Source of the DNA: an uncultured Erythrobacter sp.
Lineage (GTDB): Bacteria; Pseudomonadota; Alphaproteobacteria; Sphingomonadales; Sphingomonadaceae
Length of the DNA: 64,000 nucleotides
Assembly: GCA_947488155.1 (NCBI GenBank)
Contig: CANKYK010000002.1
Location: 1-64,000, forward strand
Direction: 5' to 3'
Shown here: piece by piece, positions 1-8,754 of the stretch
Position numbering within the stretch: the first letter of the stretch is position 1
How the letters are laid out: every line of letters begins with the position of its first letter
The notes under the pieces: generated by a model
Seen by the model: only the letters and a program-made list of their open reading frames with translations
The model's database searches: none
Told to the model about the DNA's origin: nothing
Program-made: the position numbers and the translations under genes

Positions 1-257
1 AAAGAGTGCGACGAACTGCAACAGTCTATCGCAAGTATTTGGATTGATTGACTAACAAGTCTATAATGTACCGCAATCTCTTCACGCCGGATGAGGATGA
101 CGATCAGTAGGTAAACCTTCAGGTTACGGTCAAGCATCAGTCTTCCTAGGCCAAAAAAGTGCCACAAGATCGATGCCATGGTCCGAATAGCAGACCTGGG
201 ACTAAGTCGAACCGCCATTCCCGAAGCCGGATTGTAGCTTCACGTGCCGGCGATCAC

Positions 258-286
258 GAATTCCCGATCGGCCCAAACGGGAATTC
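258..286. repeat. inverted repeat GAATTCCCG-N11-CGGGAATTC
   Basis: Two perfect 9-base arms, 258-266 and 278-286, are separated by 11 bases. The half-site TTCCCG/CGGGAA is the one found in the three operators ahead of hipB near the other end of the window, but the spacing differs. It could be a regulator site or a hairpin. There is no T-run, so it is not an obvious terminator. Confidence 0.5.
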
Positions 287-358
287 CAGCCCCCTAACCG
301 CATAAACGAGCGCGAATAGTCTTGGTACCTACCATACTGGAAACACAAATCCCGACTG

Positions 359-378
359 TTTCCCGATAATACGGGAAA
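359..378. promoter_or_regulatory. inverted repeat around a possible minus-strand -10 box
   Basis: The arms TTTCCCG (359-365) and CGGGAAA (372-378) flank ATAATA. Read on the minus strand the centre is TATTAT, which resembles a -10 hexamer. The arms match those of the hipB operator at 58852-58867, but the spacer is six bases rather than two. An operator over a minus-strand promoter is an inference; no clear gene follows downstream on that strand. Confidence 0.3.
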
Positions 379-1126
379 TACCGAGCGAGACGGGTTCACT
401 CAGGACTGCACCGCGCACCAAACAGTCCTAGTCTTCAGACTGCAGTTATCTGAGTACGCATCTTCTGCCTGCAAAGGCGGGCTTCTGCGGTGCTATGGTG
501 ACAAAAGTGTCCGGCTTGCAGCCGGAGACTTAGGCGATGCCTGTGATTAGTTCTTCGAGGGCTGGCTTATTTTCTCCACTGGCGCAGAACCCGACTGCAA
601 ATCCATGTTTTCGTGGGTGGACTTGTGCGCTGATCGATGGCTTGGTTGTGGAGTGGATAGGCACACCAAACAGTTGATTGTCGGCATTTGCACTCAGATC
701 GGCACCGAGATGGAAGACAACAGCTTCCTAGCGCTTAAAGTTTCTTCCGAACCCTCAGGCGAGCTGAATGCGGTCTTGGATCACTAGAAACAGCGACGGA
801 GTTTCCATACTATCTGAGCTGCTCGAGTTTGAATGAATGACCATTTTGTGCCCCATTTGCGGCAAGTCATTTCCTCCAGAATTAGAGCAAGAGGGCGAAG
901 TCGTGAAAAGCCGTGGGACTGCTAGACGCTCCAATTACTTTCGGCGCTGCCTTAAGAGCAAGAGGATGCGGATATTAATCGCGTCCTTCGAGCAGCCGGT
1001 ATTTGGGTGTGTTTACTGGCCCACTGGCGCCAGCATTTAGCCAGGGAACTGTGCATCATCGTCATCGCTCAGCGATGGACTCTCCTCCCCGGTTTGATCC
1101 GGGATCGTGATTTTCTGGCCGCTTGG

Positions 1127-1477
1127 TCACTGAATGATCGACCGCTGAGGTGACGACGCCGGACCTGCAGTAGGTGCGGTGTTTTGATCGCGACTTGGCA
1201 GGGCCTTACGCGATACACTCGTCCGCGCTTTGCTACCCGAGAGGCATCCGGCCTTAGTGCTTGCTGTCAGTGTACCGTTCTTGGAAATCAGCCGCAACTC
1301 GCATACCGGCTTGCGGTTTTGCGCCTCCTGAACATACGAATAGGCTCTGCAATCGCTATCCGCGTCACAAACCTTGCGACATGTCACGGCATCTTGCTCC
1401 GATTGCTCATTGTGATCTTTTTGAGGATGTTTCCTGACCGGACGAGATTGCTCTGTTCGCCTGGCGTGAGTTGAATT
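1127..1477 (-). pseudogene. PAN/apple-domain-like fragment, probably decayed
   Basis: The minus-strand frame is open from 1477 to a TGA at 1127. Its middle reads TCRKVCDADSDCRAYSYV, then a CEL motif and AGCLSG. This cysteine pattern (C-x3-C-x5-C-x2-Y, then C-x-L, then C-x-SG) is what I expect from the C-terminal half of a PAN/apple domain in extracytoplasmic alphaproteobacterial proteins. There is no signal peptide, no good start (the GTG at 1387 is the best) and no ribosome binding site. Protein-like stretches in another frame just upstream (about 1400-1620) suggest a frameshifted remnant. The domain call is moderate and the pseudogene call is inference. Confidence 0.4.
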
Positions 1478-1678
1478 TCAACGAGGCCGGACGGGCCACC
1501 AGCTGTTGAACCGCCACCACGCGTCGCTCAGTGCCTTGGTATCAGCCGCGTAGAATGCGGCGATCTGTTTGGACGTGCTGGCGGTGTTGAAAGTAAGAAG
1601 CCAGCTAGCCTAGCGCTTGCTCTTGCCGCGCGCCGGAAAGCTGCTAGCTTTCGCTGCAATGCAACAAGGGGAATATGC

Positions 1679-2953
1679 TTGAAACTGCCGGTCATTGCTT
1701 TCGCTTCATCATTGCTCCTCAGCTCCACGGCGCTTGTGGCGGAGACGGTCATTGTTACGTCCGACAGTATGATCGATGTGGAAAGTGGGCGGCTGCTCAA
1801 TGGCCCGGTGATCACAATCACTGACGGCGTAATCACCGATATTTCCTTCGATGAAGCGGCCGATGCAGAGGCTGATGAAGTTATTGATCTCGGCGAAATG
1901 ACGATCATGCCAGGCTTGATTGATATGCACGTTCACCTGACCAGCGATTCCGATACCCATGGCTATCGCAGGCTCGCAATTTCTGATGAGCGCGCAACGA
2001 TCACCGGCGTGGTGAACGCCAAGACCACGCTGATGGCTGGGTTTACAACGGTGCGCAATGTTGGCGCGGGCAGTTTTGGCGATGTCGCATTGCGCGATGC
2101 GATCGCAGAAGGCGACGTGCCTGGACCGCGCATGTTCGTCTCTGGTCCGCCGATCGGGATTACTGGCGGGCATTGCTCGGACAACAATCTCCTGCCCCCG
2201 GAATATGAAGCAATTGGCGAAGGCGTGGCTGACAGCCCGTGGGCCGCCCGTTCCAAAGTGCGCAAAAACCGAAAGTTTGGCGCCGATTTGATCAAGACCT
2301 GCTCGACCGGCGGTGTTCTGTCCAAGGGGACAAAGGTTGGTGCGCCGCAGTACACTCTGGAAGAGCTGACCGCGCTTACCCAAGAAGCGCACAGCCACGG
2401 GATGAAGGTCGCCAGCCATGCGCACGGAAGTGAAGGCATCATCAATGCTCTGAAGGCGGGCGTCGATACGATTGAGCATGCAAGCTTCATTGATGACGAA
2501 GGCATCAGGCTGGCGAGAGAGAACGGCGCATTCCTGTCGATGGACATTTACGTCACTGAGTTCATCTTGGGTGAGGGAGAGGCAGCGGGAATTTTGCCCG
2601 AAAGCCTGGAAAAAGAGCGGATGACTGGCCAGACGCAGCGCGAGAATTTCCGCCGGGCGCATGAAGCCGGCGTGAAAATGGTGCTGGGTACTGATGCCGG
2701 GGTCTACCCCCATGGTGATAACGCGAAGCAGCTCTCGCGCATGGTGCGTTTTGGCATGACTTCTGCGGAAGCCCTCCGGGCAGCGACCTATAATGCCGCT
2801 GAAGCTTTGGGCCAAAAGGGAAATGTCGGCGTGATCAAGGTCGGCGCTTCGGGGGATATCATCGCGGTTCGCGGTAATCCTTTGGAGGACATCTCACTGC
2901 TCGAAAATGTGACCTTCGTTATGAAGCAGGGCGAAGTTTACAAGTCGGAGTAA
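1679..2953 (+). CDS. exported amidohydrolase (imidazolonepropionase/prolidase-like)
   Basis: Metal-dependent hydrolase of the amidohydrolase superfamily, in the group annotated as imidazolonepropionase-like or Xaa-Pro dipeptidase, about 424 residues. A signal peptide covers residues 1-21 and ends ALVAE, so it is probably periplasmic. The metal-binding GLIDMHVHL motif places H84 and H86. Further ligands are expected in LIKTCSTGG (Lys), ASHAHG and IEHASF (His) and LGTDAG (Asp), all visible in order. The start is TTG at 1679, preceded by AAGGGG at good spacing; the nearby ATG at 1675 is in another frame. It lies just upstream of a TBDR, and a lipoprotein amidase follows that, so a role in breaking down imported amides or peptides is plausible. 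The true substrate cannot be read from the sequence. Confidence 0.85.
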   Translation: MKLPVIAFASSLLLSSTALVAETVIVTSDSMIDVESGRLLNGPVITITDGVITDISFDEAADAEADEVIDLGEMTIMPGLIDMHVHLTSDSDTHGYRRLAISDERATITGVVNAKTTLMAGFTTVRNVGAGSFGDVALRDAIAEGDVPGPRMFVSGPPIGITGGHCSDNNLLPPEYEAIGEGVADSPWAARSKVRKNRKFGADLIKTCSTGGVLSKGTKVGAPQYTLEELTALTQEAHSHGMKVASHAHGSEGIINALKAGVDTIEHASFIDDEGIRLARENGAFLSMDIYVTEFILGEGEAAGILPESLEKERMTGQTQRENFRRAHEAGVKMVLGTDAGVYPHGDNAKQLSRMVRFGMTSAEALRAATYNAAEALGQKGNVGVIKVGASGDIIAVRGNPLEDISLLENVTFVMKQGEVYKSE

Positions 2954-3112
2954 GCAACTGGCACAGTGCTTTTCCGCGCCTGTAACGTCGGATTAGGCAC
3001 ATCGCCGCACGTCCAAAAGGCCCTCTACGCGCCTGGACGGTTGTGATGCGTGCATTTTTGCAACAAAATTGCCTTTGAAGCGTCTTTCGAACGCCAATCG
3101 CTCCATATCATC

Positions 3113-3137
3113 TTGACACTATATTGCATTGCAGCAA
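3113..3137 (+). promoter_or_regulatory. TTGACA box and TTGC-N6-GCAA palindrome ahead of TBDR
   Basis: A TTGACA hexamer (3113-3118) is followed by TTGCATTGCAGCAA (3124-3137), about 40 bases before the receptor start at 3178. The same 14-base palindrome type precedes the receptors at 12713 and 46800, and a 13-base variant precedes the one at 44545. Its position suggests a repressor site over the promoter spacer. No good -10 box stands 17 bases after TTGACA, so the exact promoter is uncertain. Confidence 0.5.
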
Positions 3138-3177
3138 GTTTTCCCACGGGAAGAGAAAACAACAAACAGGGAATTTT

Positions 3178-6100
3178 ATGCGCAGCTTTAAACTTTCAGG
3201 TCACGCACTGCTCCTCGCCGCGACCAGCATGGTGCCATTTGCCGCTCATGCGCAGTCTGGGCCGGATGAAGAGACGGTCGAAGAAGAGAATACAATTGTT
3301 GTTACCGGTTCGCGCATTGCGACCGACTCGACGACTGCTTTGCCAAGCCCTGTTCAGGTGCTCACAGCGGAAGAATTTCGGAATGCTGGTGAGATCGACA
3401 TCTCTCAAACACTCCGTGAAATTCCTGCATTGCAGGGTTCGGACCCATCAACGCTTGATACGGCTCAAGGCCTCGCTTTGTCTGGTGCCAGCACGCTGAA
3501 CTTACGCCAGCTCGGAGCTAACCGTACGTTGGTGTTGCAGGATGGTCGCCGACACGTTCCTGGTCTTGCAGGTACAGCAACGGTAGATGTCGGTTCAATC
3601 CCATCGGCGCTCATTTCGAGCGTCGAAGTTCTGACAGGTGGCGCGTCTGCGGTTTATGGTGCGGATGCTGTTTCAGGCGTCGTCAATTACATCACTCGCT
3701 CGGGCCGAGATTTTGATGGTCTCGAATACCGTCTTCAGGGCGGCGTAAGCGATGAAGGTGACTCAGAGGAGTTTTTCGGTTCGGTCGCTGGCGGCGGTAC
3801 TTTCGGTGATGAGCGAGGTAGCGTTGTTTTCGCCGTTGAGTACTCGCAATCCGAAGGTATTTTGAACGGTGATCGGCCGGGTTTTGCTGCTGCCGGCTTT
3901 TCCTCATTGAACAACAGTAATGCGTTCTTGAATGGTATCTTGGGGCTTGATCCTGACGCGGAGCAAGCCTTCGTGCCAAATCGCACACTCCCAGTATCTA
4001 GCGCAGGTTCGACCATCGCTGTTGACCCAACGCCGTTCGCGTTCCCGTTTGGTGCGCTGGGTTCCTTTGTTACTAACTTTAACCCAGCAACGGATACAGT
4101 GCCGAACATTCCTGGTACGACCATTCCAGTGTTGCAGGTTATCGATCCCGTCACGGGTGCAGTTCGAGCGTTTAATCCGGGCATTTCAACCGGTGCATTT
4201 AACGCCATCGGCGGCGACGGTATTCCTATCGGCCAAACCGCACCCGGTCTCAGCCTGATCCCTGACCTGACCCGTGTGGTCGCGGCGGCTGGCGTTGACT
4301 ATGAAATTACCAGCGGGATTACATTCTTCGCGGACGCTAAGTTTGCATATACTGAAACCAGCAATATCGCGGGAATCCCATTCTCCGATGATATTCCGAT
4401 CGCTCTGGACAACCCTTTCCTTCCGCAGGCTATTCAGGATCAAATCCCGATCCTTGATGCTTTGGATCCAGCCTCGACCCCAAGTATCTTTGTCGCGCGC
4501 GACAATCTGGGTTCGGAAATTGGCGCTGGCACGACCGTGGAGCGTTCAACGATCCGTGCGACCGGTGGTTTCAAAGGCGAGATTCCTGGAACGAATGTCG
4601 ACTTTGAAGTTTCGTATTCCTGGGGTCGTACTGACATAAACAGTATTGCTCGCGCCTCTCGTCTGAATGACCGTTACTTCACCGCCATTGATGCAGTGGC
4701 ACTGACGGCAGCGGACCTTGATGGAACCAATCCAAATGCTGCTTTTGCGGCCGGCGGACCTGGCACCCTCAATGCAATTCGCGGTGGGCAGGATCTTGTT
4801 ATTGATGCAGGCTCCGCCCAAGTTGGCGATATCGTGTGCCGGTCAGAGTTAACCGGTCTGCCATCACCCGCTGCTCTTTTCGTTGGTGGACCGCCGCTAT
4901 TTGCAGCTGGGACACAACTCGTCGGAGCTGATGGCAATCCAACCGACGTTGGCAGCTTGACCCGGCCAGTTACGTTCGCAATCGGTGATGGGCAGTGCGC
5001 GCCTGTAAATATTCTTGGCTCGCAAGCTATTCAGGGTGCAGGCGCTGCTTTCGCCTTTGCTGACCTAGAAAACGACACCACAATTGAGCAGCAGCAGTTC
5101 CTAGCTGTCATTTCTGGCGACACTGGCAATTTCTTTGAGCTTCCTGGCGGGCCAGTCGGCTTTGCCGCTGGTTTCGAGTGGCGCAGAGACACGTCACAAT
5201 TCATTCCAGACAGCTTCCGTTCAATTGAAGGCAACGTAGTTGGTAATGCTAGCACGGTCGTGAACGTCTCTCCGACTGACGGCCAAGGCATCAGCGTTTA
5301 CGAAGGTTTTGGTGAAATTAAGTTGCCATTGCTGGCGGATCTTCCGTTTGCAGACTACTTGGAGGTGACCGCCTCGGGCCGCATCTCTGATTACAACACG
5401 ATCGGAAGCACAGAAACCTATTCGTTCGGTGCCACGTACCGCCCGGTTGACTGGTTTACTCTGCGTGGCACCTTGTCTCGAGCTATTCGTGCTCCAAACA
5501 TTGGTGAGCTGTTCAATCCACAATTGGCTGCATTCATTGGCGTGGACGCTGACCCTTGTGACGATGGCAACATCAACAATGGCAGTGCCAATCGCCCGAC
5601 AAATTGTGCAGAATTCGTTGCGCCAGGGTTTGATTCATCAAACTTTTTGACCGCGTTTGTTACTGGCACGACTGGCGGCAATCCGGACTTGATAGAAGAA
5701 ACCTCCGATAGTTTGACAATTGGCGGAATCTTCGAACCTGGTAACAGCATTTTCGGTGGAGCCTTGGACGGTTTGGTTGTTCTTGCAGACTATTATGACA
5801 TCGAAATTACCGATGCTGTGGGTAGTCTGACCGGTGCGGCTATTGCGTCGGCCTGCGTTGACTTACCTTCGACTGACAACCAGTTCTGTGATGCAATTCA
5901 ACGTGATGCGAACAATGGTGGCGCGATTTCCGGCTTTACTTCCGGGAATATCAACCTGTCGGTACTTCGTGCACGAGGCGTTGACTTCGAAGCGCGCTAT
6001 ACTTTCGATGCTCCGTTTGGAAATGGCAATTGGGGCGAGTTCCAGCTGTCTGCAGCAGGCACGCACTTCATTGAGCGTTTCACGGAAAGCGATCCGGTAA

Positions 6101-6555
6101 TTGCGCAAACAATCGCTTCCGAACCTGACCCACTCCAACAGCAATTGCTGATTGCTGACCAAGCTACAGTCAGTGATCTACTCGGGGTGGTTGGCAATCC
6201 GGATTGGATCGTCAATTTTGGTGTGAACTGGCAGTTTGAAGGTTGGAACATCGGTTGGAGAGGTCGTTTTGAAGATTCTGCACTGCAGTTCTCCAACGCG
6301 GCAGCGACCGATGTTGAGATCGTTGGTGACGCTGTAGTCGTTTCACCGAACGTGGGGCTGGCTGATCCTTCTCAGCTCACCACCGGCAGCTCCCTCGAGC
6401 ATGATATCAGCGTAAGCTATGATCTTCGTGATGATATCCAGCTGTTTGGCGGAGTGAACAACCTTACGGATGAAGAACCGTTCCTTGGCAGCTTGGCCCG
6501 CCCGGTTAGCCCACGCGGCCGTTTCTTCTTCTTCGGCGTATCCGGATCGTTCTGA
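3178..6555 (+). CDS. TonB-dependent receptor (1125 aa)
   Basis: Outer-membrane active-transport receptor with an N-terminal plug and a C-terminal 22-strand barrel. The ATG at 3178, with AGGG about ten bases upstream, gives a clean signal peptide (MRSFKLSGHALLLAATSMVPFAAHAQ); an in-frame TTG at 3124 would put extra residues before it and is rejected. A TonB box-like TIVVTGSRI follows, then plug motifs (LRQLGANRTLVLQDGRR, SVEVLTGGASAVYGADAVSGVVNYI). The barrel ends with the conserved NNLTDEEP motif and a terminal Phe. It belongs to the large sphingomonad/Caulobacter-type receptors; substrate unknown. A hairpin terminator follows. Codon use looks less GC-rich than in the amidase downstream. Confidence 0.95.
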   Translation: MRSFKLSGHALLLAATSMVPFAAHAQSGPDEETVEEENTIVVTGSRIATDSTTALPSPVQVLTAEEFRNAGEIDISQTLREIPALQGSDPSTLDTAQGLALSGASTLNLRQLGANRTLVLQDGRRHVPGLAGTATVDVGSIPSALISSVEVLTGGASAVYGADAVSGVVNYITRSGRDFDGLEYRLQGGVSDEGDSEEFFGSVAGGGTFGDERGSVVFAVEYSQSEGILNGDRPGFAAAGFSSLNNSNAFLNGILGLDPDAEQAFVPNRTLPVSSAGSTIAVDPTPFAFPFGALGSFVTNFNPATDTVPNIPGTTIPVLQVIDPVTGAVRAFNPGISTGAFNAIGGDGIPIGQTAPGLSLIPDLTRVVAAAGVDYEITSGITFFADAKFAYTETSNIAGIPFSDDIPIALDNPFLPQAIQDQIPILDALDPASTPSIFVARDNLGSEIGAGTTVERSTIRATGGFKGEIPGTNVDFEVSYSWGRTDINSIARASRLNDRYFTAIDAVALTAADLDGTNPNAAFAAGGPGTLNAIRGGQDLVIDAGSAQVGDIVCRSELTGLPSPAALFVGGPPLFAAGTQLVGADGNPTDVGSLTRPVTFAIGDGQCAPVNILGSQAIQGAGAAFAFADLENDTTIEQQQFLAVISGDTGNFFELPGGPVGFAAGFEWRRDTSQFIPDSFRSIEGNVVGNASTVVNVSPTDGQGISVYEGFGEIKLPLLADLPFADYLEVTASGRISDYNTIGSTETYSFGATYRPVDWFTLRGTLSRAIRAPNIGELFNPQLAAFIGVDADPCDDGNINNGSANRPTNCAEFVAPGFDSSNFLTAFVTGTTGGNPDLIEETSDSLTIGGIFEPGNSIFGGALDGLVVLADYYDIEITDAVGSLTGAAIASACVDLPSTDNQFCDAIQRDANNGGAISGFTSGNINLSVLRARGVDFEARYTFDAPFGNGNWGEFQLSAAGTHFIERFTESDPVIAQTIASEPDPLQQQLLIADQATVSDLLGVVGNPDWIVNFGVNWQFEGWNIGWRGRFEDSALQFSNAAATDVEIVGDAVVVSPNVGLADPSQLTTGSSLEHDISVSYDLRDDIQLFGGVNNLTDEEPFLGSLARPVSPRGRFFFFGVSGSF

Positions 6556-6604
6556 TCTAACCATTGGCATGCGGACAAATTGAGCCGCAAACAGTGACAC
6601 CAAG

Positions 6605-6644
6605 GGGCGGGGCAGTTACCACACTGCTCCGCCCTTTGTGTTTT
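6605..6644 (+). terminator. rho-independent terminator after TBDR
   Basis: An 11-bp stem (6605-6615 with 6624-6634, one G-U pair) and an 8-base loop are followed by TTTGTGTTTT. It closes the receptor transcript just before the amidase gene. Confidence 0.85.
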
Positions 6645-6662
6645 GGGCTATTATGACAAACG

Positions 6663-8309
6663 ATGAGGTGGTTGATGCTGCGTAGGGTGGTTTTGAGCGT
6701 AGCGGCATGTGCGTCGCTAACGGCGTGTGATGCGATTGGCACCGCTTTCGGTTCGGGCACCTGCGCTGTGCCAGAGCTAGCCGCGGCCAGCGCCAATCTT
6801 GGCAATGTGGAGGACCACTCCCTAGCGGACCTCGCGCGTATGCTGGAGGCGGGTGAGACCTCAAGCGAGGCTATTGTTACAGCCTATCTTGCGCGGATCG
6901 AGAAGCTCGACGATGCCGATGACGGGCCTCAGCTGAACGCCGTCCTCTCGCTGATGCCTGACGCACTGGAGCTTGCGCAGGCCAGCGATGCAGAGCGCTG
7001 CGATGGCGATGAGTTGGGCAGCGTCCACGGCATCCCTCTGCTGGTGAAGGACAACATCGAGGTCGCTGGCCCAGTCCCCACCACCGCCGGGTCCACCGCG
7101 CTCAGCGACAATGTGACAGACCGCGATGCCCCGCTCATCCGTAAACTCAAGGATGCGGGCGCGATCATCCTGGGCAAGACGAACCTCTCACAATGGGCGA
7201 ACTTCCGCTCCACCAATTCCACCAGCGGCTGGACCTCGGTCGCCGGGCTGGTCAAGAACCCGCACCGCCTGCCGTTCAACTCCTGCGGCTCTTCCAGCGG
7301 CAGCGGCTCTGCCATGGCGGCGGCGCTGGCTGCGGGCACGATCGGCACAGAGACCGACGGTTCGATCATGTGCCCGTCCTCTGCCAATGGCGTGGTCGGT
7401 CTGAAGCCGACCGTCGGGCTGGTTTCGCGCACCCATGTCGTCCCGATCAGCCACACTCAGGACACCGCCGGGCCGATGACGCGCAGCGTGATGGACGCGG
7501 CCATGATGCTCACCGCGATGGCGGGCACCGACCCGGATGATGCCGCGACCGCAGAGGCGGATGGTCAGAAGACTGACTACACGGCGGAGCTTACTCCGGA
7601 AGGCCTCAAGGGCATGCGGATCGGCGTGATGCGAGATCAGGTGGGCGGTAACCCCGCGATCATAGAGCAGTTCGACGCCGCCCTCTCCGTGATGGAGGCG
7701 CAGGGCGCGGTGCTGGTCGAGATCGAGGCTCGCGGCATTAGCGACAGCGATCAGGAGGCGTTGGGTGAGGCGGAGTTCCTCATCCTGCTGACCGAGTTCA
7801 AGGCCGATCTCAACGCCTATCTCGCCACCACGCCGGAGGCCGTGACGACGCGAACCCTGGCCGATCTCATCGCCTACAACACCGCCAATGCCGAGGTTGA
7901 GATGCCGCATTTCGGCCAGGAGCTGTTCCTGCAAGCGCAAGAGCAGAAGGGCCTGACCGATCCGCGTTATCTGGCGGCGCTCAAGACGACCAAGCGGATC
8001 GCGGGCGTTGAGGGCATCGACCGGCTGCTGCGCGAGAACGACGTGGCCGTGCTGGTCTCGCCGACGCTGGGGCCGGCATGGCGCTCCACCCTGGGCGATG
8101 GTGACACGTTCTCCGGACCCAGCGCGAGCTGGCTGCCCGCGACCTCTGGCTATCCGCATCTGACGGTGCCGATGGGCGGGATCGAGGGCCTGCCGATTGG
8201 GATCAGCTTCTACGCGGGCAAGTGGTCGGAGGGCCTGCTGCTGAAGGCGGGCTATGCCTATGAGCAAGCCTCGAACAAGCGGCTGACCCCGCAGTTCCTG
8301 GCCGAGTAG
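6663..8309 (+). CDS. lipoprotein amidase (amidase signature family)
   Basis: Amidase-signature hydrolase that cleaves carboxamides with a Ser-cisSer-Lys triad, 548 residues. The N-terminus MRWLMLRRVVLSVAACASLTAC is a lipoprotein signal peptide with the lipobox LTAC (C22), so the enzyme is probably anchored in the periplasm. The Lys is K129 in LLVKDN. The Gly/Ser-rich region SCGSSSGSGSAMAAA (about 207-221) carries the cis-Ser, and the nucleophile is S234 in GTETDGSI. The C-terminal GYPHLTVPMG is typical of the family. It is one of the stand-alone amidases related to GatA, not GatA itself: no gatB or gatC is nearby and it is exported. It is visibly more GC-rich than the receptor before it. Confidence 0.9.
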   Translation: MRWLMLRRVVLSVAACASLTACDAIGTAFGSGTCAVPELAAASANLGNVEDHSLADLARMLEAGETSSEAIVTAYLARIEKLDDADDGPQLNAVLSLMPDALELAQASDAERCDGDELGSVHGIPLLVKDNIEVAGPVPTTAGSTALSDNVTDRDAPLIRKLKDAGAIILGKTNLSQWANFRSTNSTSGWTSVAGLVKNPHRLPFNSCGSSSGSGSAMAAALAAGTIGTETDGSIMCPSSANGVVGLKPTVGLVSRTHVVPISHTQDTAGPMTRSVMDAAMMLTAMAGTDPDDAATAEADGQKTDYTAELTPEGLKGMRIGVMRDQVGGNPAIIEQFDAALSVMEAQGAVLVEIEARGISDSDQEALGEAEFLILLTEFKADLNAYLATTPEAVTTRTLADLIAYNTANAEVEMPHFGQELFLQAQEQKGLTDPRYLAALKTTKRIAGVEGIDRLLRENDVAVLVSPTLGPAWRSTLGDGDTFSGPSASWLPATSGYPHLTVPMGGIEGLPIGISFYAGKWSEGLLLKAGYAYEQASNKRLTPQFLAE

Positions 8310-8754
8310 GGCGCCTACACGGGAGAGCTTGAGGACTGGCATGCGGCGCTTGATGGCCGCTCCACTCGTCGCTGGTGAAGCACGTTTGGAACGGCTGGAA
8401 CACAGTCTTGGGGCGAAAAACCGATCGATCACAGATAGGCTGATTGATCGATTTACTCGATTAGTCCGAGGTTGGAGAACGGCAAGCAAAAGCATAGGCC
8501 CGGCATAGCGGGCGCCCGCTGAGTAGGAAAATCCACGCGCTGCCGTGCCTTGTCTTGTTTCGTCACCCTGAACTTGGTTCAGGGTCCATCCTCCGAAAGA
8601 GCATTTGCGTAAACGCACGGCGATGGATGCTGAAACGAGTTCAGCATGACGGGATTGGTCGGCACTCTCTGGTAGCGAAGCGCTCTCCAGCCGCACCCTC
8701 TCGCATTGCTCAATCTAGCTTGTTGCACGCCGCCCCAATGCACAAAGCAACTGT
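8310..8754. other. intergenic region with hairpin and interspersed repeat
   Basis: This stretch holds no gene I can support. A 10-bp inverted repeat with one mismatch lies at 8422-8431/8441-8450, and a composite palindromic repeat at 8561-8652 (listed separately). Directly after the amidase stop, one frame reads like a short protein tail (8308-8383) but has no start; it may be the remnant of a lost gene. Confidence 0.5.
8561..8652. repeat. interspersed palindromic repeat
   Basis: The unit opens with CGTCACCCTGAACTTGGTTC, whose CCTGAAC/GTTCAGG arms form a hairpin, and closes with GCTGAAACGAGTTCAGCATG, a second hairpin (GCTGAA...TTCAGC). From memory, units of this form (two hairpins around a variable centre, CGTCACCCTGAAC to CAGCATGACGG) are scattered between genes in sphingomonad genomes. 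Only one copy is seen in this window. Its function is unknown. Confidence 0.7.

Larger units (their letters stand above)
1..1126. other. gene-poor left end, no supported gene
   Basis: No reading frame here looks like a real gene: the frames are short, lack convincing ribosome binding sites and resemble no family I know. What can be seen is a set of inverted repeats (258-286, 359-378 and 510-526). A short plus-strand frame at 837-1040 begins with a CPICGK zinc-knuckle-like motif but then loses protein-like character. The stretch could be decayed accessory DNA or a long intergenic region whose genes lie off the window. Confidence 0.5.

Noticed and set aside
605..1040. Two short plus-strand frames, the second starting with a CPICGK zinc-knuckle-like motif
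   Set aside because: No ribosome binding site, no family match after the first 20 residues, and the composition becomes random. Chance is more likely.
1709..2815. 368-codon minus-strand frame opposite the amidohydrolase
   Set aside because: A shadow of the real gene: no motif, His/Arg-rich composition.
8308..8383. Protein-like tail (GELEDWHAALDGRSTRRW then stop) after the amidase
   Set aside because: No start codon or upstream coding part in this frame; kept only as a possible remnant mentioned under the SUKH finding.
7188..8696. 502-codon minus-strand open frame opposite the amidase gene
   Set aside because: It is Arg/Ala/Gln-rich, has no domain, and exists because GC-rich coding DNA lacks stops on the other strand. 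The amidase on the plus strand has full motifs.
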